Source: Diatrype stigma
Taxonomy: Eukaryota; Ascomycota; Sordariomycetes; Xylariales; Diatrypaceae
Length of the DNA: 64,000 bases
NCBI GenBank assembly: GCA_022225965.2
Contig: JAKJXP020000042.1
Location: forward strand, 186,001 to 250,000
Direction of reading: 5' to 3'
Part shown: in pieces, positions 35,067 to 45,978 of the stretch
Layout of the letters: each line of letters opens with the position of its first letter
Numbering within the stretch: position 1 is the first letter of the stretch
Notes under the pieces: generated by a model
Database searches by the model: none
What the model was told of the DNA's origin: nothing
The model's input: the letters and a program-made list of their open reading frames with translations, nothing else
Program-made: the position numbers and the translations under genes

Positions 35067-36637
35067 CTATTTTCTGTGTCCCGAAAATATGTCTTCCACT
35101 AGCTGCTTTGCGAGGGGGTCATGTAACGCGTCTACCCAAAGAATGGTCTTGAGCACTGATCTGGCTTCATTCCACGACTCCAGCTTCATATCCCGTAGTA
35201 TGTCAACTAGGGCAAGCCGCGAGCCAGCCTTCTCGTGACCGTTGGAGATGAAGACGGCAGCGATGACATGCAACCAAAAGGCGAGCTGGGCCGGCAGCTG
35301 ATCTCTAGTCTTGCGCCCAAGCGGAGATACGGCGATGCTGAGACGCCAAGAGAGATGCTCGTAACGTGGTTTGATACCACGCCACTGAAGGAACAGTGTA
35401 CTAGCAAAGGCCAGCAGCGCGAGGCGGAAGGCTTCGTCCACATCGCCTATATCGAAACAGAGGTTGACAAGGCGGTAGTGGACCGAGACCATGACTTCCT
35501 GGTAGAGTTCTTGGTCGATACTCAGTTGGCACTGCGTTGCAATGTTGGCGGCTCGCGCGTATTCCACAACGTCGTCCCAGACAAACCGCAACCGTACGTC
35601 CATACCATCAAGGAAGTGTTCGAGGTCGGGTGCGGACAATTTCGGAGCTGAGCCTGAGCCTGCCAGCTGCGTCCCTGAGAGAGGTATCCTGCCCTGCGAG
35701 ACAGCGATGTAAGAGACCCAAGAGATGCTGTCGGAGAAGAACGCCGGACTGCGTCCGGTGCTGAGGGCGACGCCAAGATCAACGCTGTCTGAGTATCAGC
35801 AATGGTGAACACGCAAGGTCACAGGCCTACCTGACTTGCCGCAAAATCTTGGCTTGTAACTGCCTGTTCGCTCTAAACGCCAAAATACCACCTCTCAACT
35901 CAACCATTTTATGCAGGCCCGTTAGATGTTTCTGGGCAGTTTCGAGATCGCCAACGGCCGTTGTTGCCATTGTCAGGCCCACCACAACCAAGATGGTTGA
36001 GTCCGAGATCGGCAGATCATGGTCGCCACCAGCCAGGCGCTGTTGAAGGATGGCCAAGGCCTTGACAGAATGGACCAGAGCCGCGGTACCGTCGTTTCCT
36101 CTTTGTCCGTCGATGTGGTTGAAGTACGCCTTAGCTATGAAGACGGTAAAGTGAAAGCAAGCGGGGTCGCTCAGTATAGGCTCCAGCCAGGCTTCTTCGG
36201 ATTGGTGTGAGGCCACGCCGGAATCCAGAGGAAACATGATGCGTTTCACTTCTTAGCTGGTCAGCCAAAGCAAGCAAGCCTCATAACTATATTTTGCGAT
36301 ATAGTGTTGGTACTGCGATCTACGTACATTTCCAGATGCTGTCCAGCATGTATGGGCCTAGCTTCTCAGCCGCGAGAGCTGTGAGGGAAAGTTCTCCGCC
36401 TACTTTGGCTGGAATGCGAGAAGCCCCTGCCCTTGCTACTTCGATCGGCCTGTCTATTTCGCCGCCACTGATCCAAGATGGGGGTTTTGATGGCCGCTTC
36501 TTGCGGTTCTTGCCACGCATGACATGGCTGCGGACGAATTTGCGCTTGTCTTCTCCGAGCTGTCCCGATGGGGTGGCAATGATGAATGGTAGCATCTCGC
36601 TATGTGGTCTTGGTCTCGGCAAATCTGACGAATTCAT
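35067..36637 (-). CDS. fungal-specific transcription-factor-domain protein (no zinc cluster visible)
   Basis: Three exons (36637-36328, 36248-35831, 35784-35067) give 481 aa. The N-terminus contains DKRKFVRSHVMRGKNRKKRP, a basic motif common at the start of one branch of fungal regulators. The remainder is helical and resembles the fungal transcription factor domain (PF11951 type): DSGVASHQSEEAWLEPILSD, FHFTVFIAKAYFNH, HSVKALAILQQRL, and ILVVVGLTMATTAVGDLETA followed by HLTGLHKMVELRGG, which is a strong family hallmark. No Cys6 zinc cluster is encoded, so DNA binding is uncertain. The exon 2/3 acceptor was set at GACAG 35785 because the nearer CAG gives a stop. It lies 640 bp from a divergently transcribed SDR at the edge of the polyol-type gene block and is the best candidate local regulator. 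Confidence 0.82.
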
Positions 36638-37277
36638 TGAAGGTCGCTTGACTATTGATTGGGTCTAAACTCGACTCGACACCCAGAATCTTTGTCAGTC
36701 AGGGGGCGACAGTGCCCAGAGGAGATTGAAACCCGAAACTGGAATGGACACAAGGGAAGTCGGCAGTTCGGCAAGCCATTTGTATCATTACGAGGTTTCA
36801 AGGTGGTATATATGGAGCGCGGGCTTACAGAGAAAGACAGAGACAAAAGCGCATCCTTCATCCTTCGGGAAGTCATTGATTATGTAGGCGTGATGTTGAG
36901 GCTAGCCAATCAGCTGCCAGTACTAGCCCATGCCAAGAGAAGATTATACTCCAAATACGGTTTAGCGGGCATCGAGTCAAACCCCCTATTCGACATCTTG
37001 GCTCACTGGGGATGACCCCTAGGAAAATATATCGGAAGTATCTCGTAACGCAAAGCGAAATATGGCGTATTGCTGCGATTTACACTGCTAGTATCTGCAG
37101 CATACTGCTTTCCACTCAATCAATATTTCCATATAAGGGGCGTTGCTTCCCACCTTCAAACTAGAGCTGAGATGACCCCTTACCTACCTTATCCTAATTC
37201 ATCCTATCCCCATTACGTTGTTATATGAATAAACCTGGCTGTTGTCTCTCCGAGATCCGCGCTTCCTCACATCCATC
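36638..37277. other. divergent promoter region
   Basis: 640 bp shared by the transcription-factor-domain gene (-) and the SDR gene (+). Open frames here are short and run into the first exon of the regulator in the wrong register. No gene seen. Confidence 0.55.
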
Positions 37278-38520
37278 ATGTCAGCCCCCATCTCAGCCTC
37301 ATTCGCTCTCGGTCCTCCCAAGGAAAGCCCCACAACCCTCTTCCTCAAGTCGCAGTTCTGCGCCTCGCCCCAATGGCCCCCCGCGGGCACCGACCTCACG
37401 GGAAAAACGGCCATCGTGGCAGGAGCCACCAGCGGCCTCGGCCTCGAGGCCTCCCGGCAGCTGCTGCGGCTCGGGCTCTCCGGTCTGGTCATCGCCGCGC
37501 GGTCAGCCGAGAAGGGCGAGCGGGTCGCGGCCGACCTGCGCGCCAGACACCCCGCGGCGGAGATCCGCGTCTGGCCGCTCGAGATGGAGTCGTACGAGTC
37601 GGTTCGGGCCTTCGCGCGGCGCGCGGCGGCCCAGCTCCCCCGCCTCGACATCGCCATCCTCAACGCGGGCCTGCAGGCCGCCCGCTTCGAACGCGTCCCC
37701 GCCACCGGACACAAGCGCCTGGTCCAGGTCAACTACCTCTCCACGGCGCTGCTGGCGATCCTGCTCCTGCCTGTTCTGAGAGCCAGCAGCAAGGGGGGAA
37801 CCGGCGGTCCGGGCCGGCTCTCCATCGTCAGCTCGGGCACGGCGCGCGGCGCTAGGCTCGCCGTGACAGAGGAAGAGGGTGGCGGCGTGCTGGCTGCGCT
37901 CGACGACGCGTCGCGGCCGTGGAGCCCCGTCGAGCGGTACGCGGTCAGCAAGCTGCTGGGCCACCTCTTCATGATCGAGCTGGCGCGCCACGTGAGCGCC
38001 GACGAGGTCGTCGTTAACCTCGTCGACCCGGGCCTGGTCAAGGATACCGCCTTGCAGGGCTTCGCGCCCCCGCTCGTCGCGGCGTTCTTCTACTGCTACA
38101 AGGCGGTCTTGGGGCGGACCGTGCCGGTGGGCGCATCGACGTACGTAGACGCGGCGGTGGTCAAGGGGGCCGAGTCGCATGGCTGTTATGTGGCGAATTG
38201 GAAAATATCACCGTAAGCACGCACGCCCTCCTTTTCTGTCTCGGGGTTCCCCCTTTTGTTTGTTTGTCTTCTTGCCATACGTGACCATGATGAACGTCTG
38301 AGGATATCCGGGTAGTACGTGGGGCGTACGTACGTGTGTAGGGCATTTATTGCAGAACCCGGCGTTGTACTGGAAGCTAACGAATTCCTGTCCTTGATCT
38401 AGATTTGCGGCATTCGCCTACCGACCAGAGGGAGAGGCAGCCCGAAAACGCTTATGGGAAGAGACGATTGCGGAGTTCGAGTTTGCTGGAGTAAGGGAAA
38501 TACTAAATAGCCTGAAATAG
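37278..38520 (+). CDS. short-chain dehydrogenase (retinol-dehydrogenase-like group)
   Basis: Two exons (37278-38212, 38403-38520) give 350 aa. After a 40-residue lead (LFLKSQFCASPQWPP) comes the dinucleotide-binding loop AGATSGLGLE. ILNAG marks the end of strand 4, IVSSGTA contains the active Ser, and YAVSK is the catalytic Tyr-x3-Lys. VNLVDPGLVKDT follows. The last exon supplies FAAFAYRPEGEAARKRLWEET, a typical end for this fungal subgroup, and shows that the frame stop just after the first exon is in the intron. Such enzymes reduce or oxidise diverse carbonyls with NAD(P)H; many sit in biosynthetic gene clusters. The substrate is unknown. It lies between the candidate regulator and the MFS transporter, same strand as the XDH-like gene. 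The first ATG in frame is 37278. Confidence 0.9.
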
Positions 38521-39009
38521 AGTTGGTTCTTTAAGAACTGGCTGTCGTCCCGCATCCAATAGTTCTGTCATATCGGTGTGGGATGTGGCGTGTTTCTAGT
38601 CACACTGCGCGGTGGGTTGGTGAATGATGCCTGGCCGCAATGGCCGTAAATCGTGACATCAACTGGGTACTTTTATAAACCGCTAGTTACAGAAGGCTTT
38701 GGCTGGAGAGAAGTATGACTGGGTAGTTTATCATGTCAAGTATGTCGCAGTTTACACCTACAGGCAAGGGGTCTTGCCAGGAGTGACACATACACCATGG
38801 GTATGATATGGCAGGTTTGTAGCAAGCCAAGCTAGCACCACTGCTGCTCATATGAGAATTGCCATGAAGACGATTTGATATACATATACACATTTATACG
38901 AATTTATAGATACATGGCGCTGCCACATAACCGCTCTACGCGAATAATACGCTACCCAACGCCCATACATTTAGATCCCGCTCCTCTCATGCATCTCCTC
39001 ATCTCGTTC
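38521..39009. other. spacer between convergent genes, no gene seen
   Basis: About 490 bp with the 3' UTRs of the SDR and of the MFS transporter. Confidence 0.6.
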
Positions 39010-40698
39010 TCATTCGGAGAAGCCATCCCTAATGGCTAGGAACCGAAGATAGCGATCCTTGGTCCTGCGGCGGCACGTCTTCCCCCAAATGATCATGGGC
39101 CAGCTGAGGCCGAGGACGACGAAGCTGATGACGCCAAGCTCGATGAAGCAGTTCTCGATGCCGGTAGCGATCCAGTAGCTGGTGACGAAGGCGAAGACGA
39201 GGGCGAGGGAGTTGTTGATGACGGCGACGCCGACCATGCCCTCGAGCACCATGTCCGGGTACGAGTCGGCCAGGTACGTGATGCTCAGGTCGCCGGCGCA
39301 GCCGTAGCCGAAGCCGATGAAGCCGAGCCCGACGTAGGGGACGGGCCAGTCCCAGCCGCGCGCGCTGCCGATGCCAAACAGCAGCATGCCGGCGGGGAAC
39401 ACCACCATGCAGAGCAGCATGAGCCAGAGCCGGTCCTCGGCCTCCATGACGCCGCCCTTGCGCCGCGCCATCGCCAGCAGGAACTTGTCGCTGCACCAGC
39501 CGCCGTACGCGCACCCGATCACGCTGCCGATCAGGCAGGGGATGTTCATGTTGCCCACCTGCACGTCGTCGTAGTTCCACGGCTCCCCGTACCAGCTGTC
39601 CTCCATCACCGTCAGGTAGAAGGTCAGGCAGATGTTCTGCAGGCCCCACTGCAGCCCCGCGAACCAGACCGCCGGGAAGGTGAAGACCCGCATCGTGTGC
39701 CAGAGCCGGTACGCGAACTGCTTGGCGCCGATGCCCACCAGATTCGGCGCCGGCGTGATCACCCGTATCCTATCGAGATAGGTCATGGGTTTAGGAGGAG
39801 CAGGGGCAGGAGCGGGGGAGCGAGATTGGGTGAGCTCCGTGGACTCGGGAGCCCCCGGCTGCTGCTGCTGCTGCTGCTCCTGTGTCAACTTCTCGGGCAG
39901 TAGTGCGCCGCTTACCGCGTACGGTGACGGCGACGACGGCGCTTCGTTCACCATGTAGCGCTCGCGCACGAACGAAGTCTCCTCCAGGCCGAAATACAGG
40001 ACTATAAAAGTGGCGGCATTGAAAATGGCGCCGAGATAACCAATCCAGCGCCAGCCAAACGCATAGCCCACGTAGTTGGCGATCAAGGGTCCTAGGTACG
40101 TTCCGACGGCCATTGCCAGGGTGTAGAGACCGAGGGTGGTGCCGTTCTGGTGCTCGAACCATATGTCGAGGAGGCTGAGCTGGACGACGGCCTCGGCGAC
40201 GGACTCGGAGGCGCCGATGAACAGCTGGCTCCAGACGGTGTCGGCCTCGTTCTGGATGCGGCCGTACCAGACGCTGCCCACAAAGCCACAGACCATGCCG
40301 ACCAGGTAGAGCACGCGGCGGCCGTACAAGTGGGTGGCGGGCGAGCTGAGCAGGCACCAGTAGCCGATGCCGACGAATAGCACGCCCGCGCCCGTGTTGA
40401 AGACGTCGTAGCTTATGCCGTAGTCCTCATTGACGCCGTCGGCGCCACTGCCCGCGTCGTTGGACGTCGCCGCCGTCAGCCCCACCACGAACAGCACCAG
40501 CGCCGAGTGCCAGGACTTGCGCGCCAGCGACCAATTCAGCGGGTCGTCCGGCGAGTCGCTCGGCTGCGGCACCAGCACCACGTCGCCGTGCCGCCTGAGG
40601 TTGTGCCCGTCCTCCGCCAGGGGCTTGCCGTTCGCGTCGAACAGGCGGCGCGTCCCCGGTACATACTCCTCTTCTTCGTTGTTCGTCGTGAAAGGCAT
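39010..40698 (-). CDS. major facilitator superfamily transporter (HOL1/DHA1-like)
   Basis: Single exon, 562 aa from ATG 40698, chosen because the longer frame begins with a non-ATG codon. The cytosolic N-terminus contains SDSPDDPLNWSLARKSWH, a hallmark of fungal drug:H+ antiporter-1 relatives. Twelve hydrophobic helices follow in two sets of six, split by a long central loop (about residues 250-320) containing six Gln in a row and a Pro/Ala run. Helix 2-3 loop has HLYGRRVLYLVG, the motif A position. The protein should reside in the plasma membrane. HOL1-type carriers move cations, polyamines, amino compounds or toxicants in known cases; they differ from the classical sugar-transporter family, so sugar uptake should not be assumed. 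It sits in the middle of the dehydrogenase block, with its 5' end 831 bp from the 3' end of the LAD-like gene. Confidence 0.9.
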   Translation of the reverse strand: MPFTTNNEEEEYVPGTRRLFDANGKPLAEDGHNLRRHGDVVLVPQPSDSPDDPLNWSLARKSWHSALVLFVVGLTAATSNDAGSGADGVNEDYGISYDVFNTGAGVLFVGIGYWCLLSSPATHLYGRRVLYLVGMVCGFVGSVWYGRIQNEADTVWSQLFIGASESVAEAVVQLSLLDIWFEHQNGTTLGLYTLAMAVGTYLGPLIANYVGYAFGWRWIGYLGAIFNAATFIVLYFGLEETSFVRERYMVNEAPSSPSPYAVSGALLPEKLTQEQQQQQQPGAPESTELTQSRSPAPAPAPPKPMTYLDRIRVITPAPNLVGIGAKQFAYRLWHTMRVFTFPAVWFAGLQWGLQNICLTFYLTVMEDSWYGEPWNYDDVQVGNMNIPCLIGSVIGCAYGGWCSDKFLLAMARRKGGVMEAEDRLWLMLLCMVVFPAGMLLFGIGSARGWDWPVPYVGLGFIGFGYGCAGDLSITYLADSYPDMVLEGMVGVAVINNSLALVFAFVTSYWIATGIENCFIELGVISFVVLGLSWPMIIWGKTCRRRTKDRYLRFLAIRDGFSE

Positions 40699-41529
40699 GT
40701 CGTATGCTCTCTGATCGAGCTCAACCACGCTAGGTAGATGGCGATGGCTTCTCGTCTGCGGGTTCGGCCTCGGTCGACGGCGGGCGCAAACTTGTAAGTA
40801 GTCGGGCGGGATTGCTGCTCAGATGGCTGGCGCTGCTGCTGCTGCTGCTGCTGCGCTCAAAACGACGCACGCCCTAGCGTCGCTTCTTTTTTTTCAGTTC
40901 ATTCAGCAAGGGCACATTTTGAAGACCACTTCTACAGTGTGCGTCCAGTCTCGCGAAGATGAACGAGGAAGAAGGAAAATGACTAGCAGAAGAAAAAAAA
41001 AAAAAAAATTGTCGCAGGTTTATGCCAAGCCCATTAATTTCTAGCCAATCACAATAATCCACCTTATCTCGAGCTAACTTTGCCTTAACTTTAACTTATC
41101 TTTCAGGAGTCAGCTTAAGTCAGGATTCTTTTCGACCGAGAACAAAAGCAGCAGCTGGGTTTGACACCCTGCCTGGCTAGCCTGGAAGGATCACGATATG
41201 GATTCTATGTGGGTGGTTGGGCCGTGGTCAGGCTCACTCACGGCCGATCTCCTATCGAGTATGGTCGACCGTTGGTCACCAGTTCGGACAACCAGCGTAC
41301 TGGATGAATTGCTCCTATTTAGTTGGTCATGGACACCGGGCACCAGTTTCCTGCCCCTTTTGGCACGATTGCATCCAGAAGACCAGGTCTCGCAGCCAAG
41401 TACTCGAAGCTGTCTGTGAGTAGATACTATGTAAACGGAAGGCCAGGTCAAGATACATAGAATAGAAATCCCAGGTAAAGTGACGATACAACGGCTTCCA
41501 TTGGTATCTACTCGGTGAAGGCACACGCC
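40699..41529. other. promoter region of the transporter, low-complexity tracts
   Basis: Contains a GCT-type trinucleotide run near 40829-40855 and a 15-16 base A tract near 40995-41010. It carries the MFS promoter and the 3' UTR of the LAD-like gene. No coding frame is convincing. Confidence 0.55.
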
Positions 41530-42749
41530 TCAAGATCGAATGACGACTTTAATGGCCCTACTCGCTGGATCCGAGGCCGCCTTGAAGGCCTCGATCGCAT
41601 CCTCCAGCGCGAACTCGTGCGTGATCAGCCCTTTCAGGTCGACCCGCCCACTGTTCAGGACCCTGATGGCCCGCGGCCACATGTTCACGTAGCGCTGCTG
41701 GAACTCGAGCACGACCTCCCGCTCGCTGCACCGCATGAACGGGATCTGCATCTTCTCCCTCCCGACGCCGATGACGAACACCCGGCCGCCGAACTTGACG
41801 CTCTGGATCGCGTTTGCCAGCGAGCTCTCGACGCCCGTGCACTCGAGCGCGACCGCCGGCTCCAGCCCGTCGCCGGCGCCCATCAGCTCGGAGACCCTGG
41901 CGGCGAAGCGCTCGGCGCTCTCTCCTCCGCCCCCAGCTCCAACGTGGAGGGTCCGGACGTCCGGGACCATGCGCCGCGCCACGTCCAGCCGCGCGGCGTC
42001 GATGTCGGCGATGACGATGGGGTGGGCGCCCGCGGCGTGGCAGCACGCCAGGACGACCAGGCCGATGGGGCCCGCGCCGCAGATGAGCACCGGGTCGCCG
42101 ATCTGCACGCCGGCGCGGGTCACGCCCGTCAGCGCCACGCTCAGGGGCTCGAGCAGCGCGCCCTCGTCGTAGGACATGGCGTCGCCGAGCCTGAAGCACC
42201 GTCGCGCCGGGTGGTTCACGTACCGCCGCAGCAGGCCGGGCGTCGGCGGGCTCGACGCGAACCGCATCTCCTTGCAGCCGTTGTAGCGGCCCGTCGCGCA
42301 GGGCTCGCAGGCCCCGCACGTGATGTGCGGCTCGATGGCCACGCGGTCGCCCACGCGGAGGGGGCGAGAGGAGGCGGCGTCGTCGGCCGCTACCGACGGG
42401 TGCACGGCGACGACCTCGCCGGCGGACTCGTGGCCGAGGATGTGCGGTTCTGACTCCGAGACCCGCCAGGGGCCGATGCCGCCGTGCTTCCAGAAATGCA
42501 CGTCCGATCTATGCCGAGAGGTGAGCTTCTGAGGCAGGGGGGCTTCATTAGGGATTTTCTCTTTTCTTCTTCTTACCCGCAAATGCCAGTGGTTTTGATG
42601 GCAACAGTGACTTCACCAGGCTTCAGTGTTGAACCGGACTTTACTTCCTCTAGGCTCGGTGCCGCCTCGGCTACCCACAGGTCGTGAGAAGCGTTGATAT
42701 ACACGCCGACATTCGGAGCCGACAATATTGGCTCTTGCGTGCTACCCAT
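41530..42749 (-). CDS. L-arabinitol 4-dehydrogenase-like zinc polyol dehydrogenase
   Basis: Two exons (42749-42577, 42508-41530) give 383 aa. A zinc-dependent medium-chain dehydrogenase that oxidises a polyol at a secondary alcohol with NAD+. Catalytic zinc ligands are seen in TTGICGSD (Cys) and ILGHESAG (His, Glu). Structural zinc uses [15 protein letters not shown]. The Rossmann loop is CGAGPIGLV, and an Asp at the end of the next strand (IADID) favours NAD+ over NADP+. [48 protein letters not shown] and [13 protein letters not shown] closely follow fungal L-arabinitol 4-dehydrogenases. Differences are a short insertion after GIGP ([10 protein letters not shown]) and FQQRY where LAD enzymes usually have FQYRY, positions near the substrate pocket. 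I therefore call it LAD-like rather than Lad1. It shares a 634 bp promoter with the XDH-like gene. Confidence 0.88.
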
Positions 42750-43383
42750 TATGCCTTTAACAAGATGTGGGAAGTAAGGAAGCAACGAGCTCGGGCTATA
42801 CTACTTTCCTTCCCCCTGGTAAGTCAATGTGAATGTAAAATTATAGGTTCACACGGTATGAATGATGTTGTACAGCATAGATTAGACGAGAAGAGTCTAC
42901 GGGTCCTGAATCGGTGGTTTGTCTGGTCTAGCTCTCTTTACGTGCTCGGTTGTCCACATCAAGTGCATTTCTAACTTAGCCCACGGAAAACTAATACACA
43001 TACGCAAGCACTATACATGTATACGAGTGCTGGCGAAGTGCGGGTCAGCATCGACGACCCCAACTTCCCCCTCCCCCCGGATTTCCTGAGCTGGCTAGCG
43101 GTTATAGGCCACTGAACATTGCCGGTGCTCCACCTGGAAACTGGAGCGTGTGCATATAGATCCATTCAGGGGGTCGCAATGATAGGTAACTTTACTAAGG
43201 GGCGCGATGTTAGCTCGCCCGTCCATCGGAACGCAGACGACGCCAACACCACCCTGCCTGTTGTTCCGTCTGTCTCGGCATGTATACAAAGTTCCCGTCT
43301 ACGATCAAGTCGTGCGATATGGAAAGGCAAGAAACACTCGGATTCATCTTCTCTCAAGCAACGTAACCCGCAAATATCCGAAG
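42750..43383. promoter_or_regulatory. bidirectional promoter between LAD-like and XDH-like genes
   Basis: 634 bp between divergent start codons 42749 (-) and 43384 (+). It contains TTAGCC at 42976-42981, the reverse complement of the core GGCTAA site recognised by XlnR/Xyr1-type pentose regulators, and CCCCGG at 43075-43080, matching the CreA consensus SYGGRG on the minus strand. Both are short motifs that also occur by chance, so their function is only suggested by the gene content. No other gene is seen in the interval. Confidence 0.45.
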
Positions 43384-44698
43384 ATGGCTGTTGTACGTGA
43401 CAAGAGTAACTCTTCTATAGGGACCCTAGGTTCTATTGGCATAAGCTGACTCAAGTCGGAGTTCAGAACCCCTCTTTCGTCCTACGCGCCGTCAAAGATG
43501 TGGCTATCGAGGATAGACCCAAGCCCAAGCTGCGGGATGATCACGATGTGATCGTCCATGTTGCCCAGACAGGGATTTGTGGTAGCGATGTAAGTCGATA
43601 TGATCCTCCTAGACGGGTACTGCAGCCATAGCTAGCAGCTTCTTCTGACCTCAACTCGTAAACAGGTGCATTTGTCAGTAACTACTCATCCAGGCTCACC
43701 CATGTCGTCGTTCCTTTCCGACTAGTTACTGACATCATAGCAACAACAGTTGGCAGCGTGGCCGTATCGGACCGTACGTCGTCAAGGCGCCCATGGTGCT
43801 CGGGCACGAGTCCTCTGGCGTGATTGCGGAGGTCGGCGCCCACGTAACCCACCTGAAACCCGGCGACCGCGTCGCCATGGAGCCCGGGGTTCCGTGCCGA
43901 CGGTGCAGCTACTGCAGGCGCGGGGCGTATCACCTCTGCGGCGGGATCATCTTCGCGGCGACGCCGCCCTGGGACGGCACGCTGGCCAAGTACTACGTCA
44001 ATGCGAGCGACTTCTGCTACAAGCTGCCCGAAACCATGGACCTCGAAGAGGGCGCCATGGTGGAGCCCGTCTCGGTTGCCGTGACCATCGCTCGGACCGC
44101 CGATCTGCGCCCGCACCAGACCGTCGTCGTCATGGGCTGTGGGCCCATCGGGCTGCTATGCCAGGCCGTGGCCAAGGTGTACGGGGCCGGGAAGGTCATC
44201 GGCGTGGACGTGGTGCAGTCCCGGCTGGACATTGCGAAGTCCTACGGCACCGACGAAACGTTCATGCCGACCAGACCAGCGGAGGGAGTCGACGCTATGG
44301 AGCATGCTGAGACGGTGGCGGAGCAGATGAAAGAGAAGCTTGGGCTGGGGGAGGGCGCCGACGTGGTGCTGGAGTGCTCCGGAGCCGAGGCCTGCGTGCA
44401 ACTGGGCATCTTCGTCGCCAGGAGGGGGGCCACGTTTGTGCAGGCCGGCATGGGCAAGGAGAACGTGATGTTCCCCATTACCGCCGTCTCCACACAGGGG
44501 CTGACAATCAAGGGGTCGATCCGGTATCTAGCGGGTGCCTACCCAGCTGCTATTGATCTGATCTCCAGCGGGAAGATCAATGTCAAGAAGCTCATCACGA
44601 ACAGGTTCAAGTTCGAACAGGCCGAGGAGGCCTTTGAGCTAGTGAGACAGGGACGGTCCGATGTTTTCAAGGTTATGATCGAAGGCGTCCGGGATTAG
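43384..44698 (+). CDS. xylitol/sorbitol dehydrogenase-like zinc polyol dehydrogenase
   Basis: Four exons (43384-43392, 43467-43589, 43666-43673, 43750-44698) give 362 aa, the normal XDH length. Exon 1 is only ATG GCT GTT and exon 3 only 8 nt; both are needed to join NPSFVLRAV in frame and to form GICGSDVHFWQRGRIGP. Zinc ligands lie in GICGSD and VLGHESSG, structural zinc in PCRRCSYCRRGAYHLC, the Rossmann loop is GCGPIGLL, and the Asp in GVDVV points to NAD+. The reaction is polyol + NAD+ to ketose + NADH, with xylitol or sorbitol as usual substrates of the family. It lies head-to-head with the LAD-like gene and convergent with the LXR-like SDR. The last exon alone has most of the family signatures, so identity is firm even if the microexons are wrong. 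Confidence 0.87.
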
Positions 44699-45000
44699 CA
44701 TTAGTCAGCAGATACATGTAGTATTTCGTCCTGATCCTAATCTACCGGATTTACTCGATCGTCGAAAGTATTGTTTGAAATAGCCTCTGTGTTACTAAAA
44801 CCTCGAACGAACGCGGGCTCTTCGACCAAAGTCGGATTCAGCAGCCAATACATCGGACTTGGCCAGGCCCAATCGAGTTCAAGTTCGAGATTAGGGTCAA
44901 GTTATTTGATCCAGTCTCTTCATCTATCGATGTCACTACAAAGCCACTAACCCCTAAGGTCTAACTTGATTTCTAAATGGTAATTGCACTTGTACTTCCC

Positions 45001-45978
45001 TCACAGAAGTGTGTATCCGCCATCGATAATAATATCAGCACCAGTCATGTAGCTGCAAGCATCGCTCGCGAGAAATACGTAAGCCTAACACAAGTAGTCA
45101 GCTATTATCCCAGTCCAAAGGAGCAGAGCAGGAAGACTCTGCTCTCCTACTTACACTTTTCAGCTCGGCTGGATCGGCAATTCGACGACCAGGGATCATG
45201 GTCAACCACTCCGCTACGAATTCTTTCGGCTGGAACGAAAGCACTAATGTAGGTATAAGCATAATCGTGTCAACATGCTGGGGGGAGGGGGAAGGGAGCT
45301 TTTTCATAAAAAAGTCTCAGGCGAGAACCACCACCCCTTAGACTTACTATCCGTCGCTATGAAGCCGGGCGATATGCAGTTCACCCTCGCGAACTCGGTC
45401 CACTCGACCGCGAGGCTCTTCCCCAGGTGCACCGCCGCGGCCTTGGACGCGTTGTACGCGGACTGGGTCTGGGGGCGGTTGACGAGCGTGGCGCTGACGG
45501 AGGTGGTGATGATCAGGTTGCCCTTGCCCTGGTCGCGGAAGATGCGGCCGGCCGCCTGGGCCGTCCACATGACGCCGTCGAGGTTGACGGCGCTGTTGCG
45601 GCGCCACTGGTCCTCGGTGTAGTCGAGGCTGGGGATGTTGGCGCACACGCCCGCGTTGGCGACGACGACGTCGAGGCGGCCCCGACCGAAGTCGCGCGCG
45701 ATCCGCCCGAGCACGTCGGCCGTCTGCTGCCGGTCCGCGACGTCGCACTGGAACGCCTCCACGCGCGCGCCCGTCGCCGCCGCGATCGCCGCCGCCGTCT
45801 CGTGCGCGTCCCGGCTCGTCGCGTAGATCAGCGCCACGTCGGCGCCGGCCTCGGCGAGGCCGCGCACGATCTCGCAGCCGATGCCGCGGGCGCCGCCCGT
45901 CACCGCGGCTATCTTGCCCTTGAGGGAGAACTGCGACAGCACGGGCGCGTTGACGTCGGGGGGCTTGTACAGAGGCAT
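45001..45978 (-). CDS. L-xylulose reductase / sorbose reductase-like SDR
   Basis: Three exons (45978-45348, 45243-45155, 45084-45001) give 267 aa, the standard size. After a short lead (LSQFSLKGKIAAVTGGARGIG) comes the NAD(P) loop, then VVANAG, TTSVSAT with the active Ser, and YNASK. VNCISPGFIATD is followed by the second exon (LSFQPKEFVAEWLTMIPGRR), and the last exon gives YVFLASDACSYMTGADIIIDGG. This is the fungal group of NADP-mannitol dehydrogenase, sorbose reductase, D-arabinitol dehydrogenase and L-xylulose reductase. It would reduce a ketose to the matching polyol. The pairing with LAD-like and XDH-like genes suggests an LXR role, but sequence alone does not separate these activities. 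The stop just after exon 1 is intronic. Its 3' end is 302 bp from that of the XDH-like gene. Confidence 0.9.
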
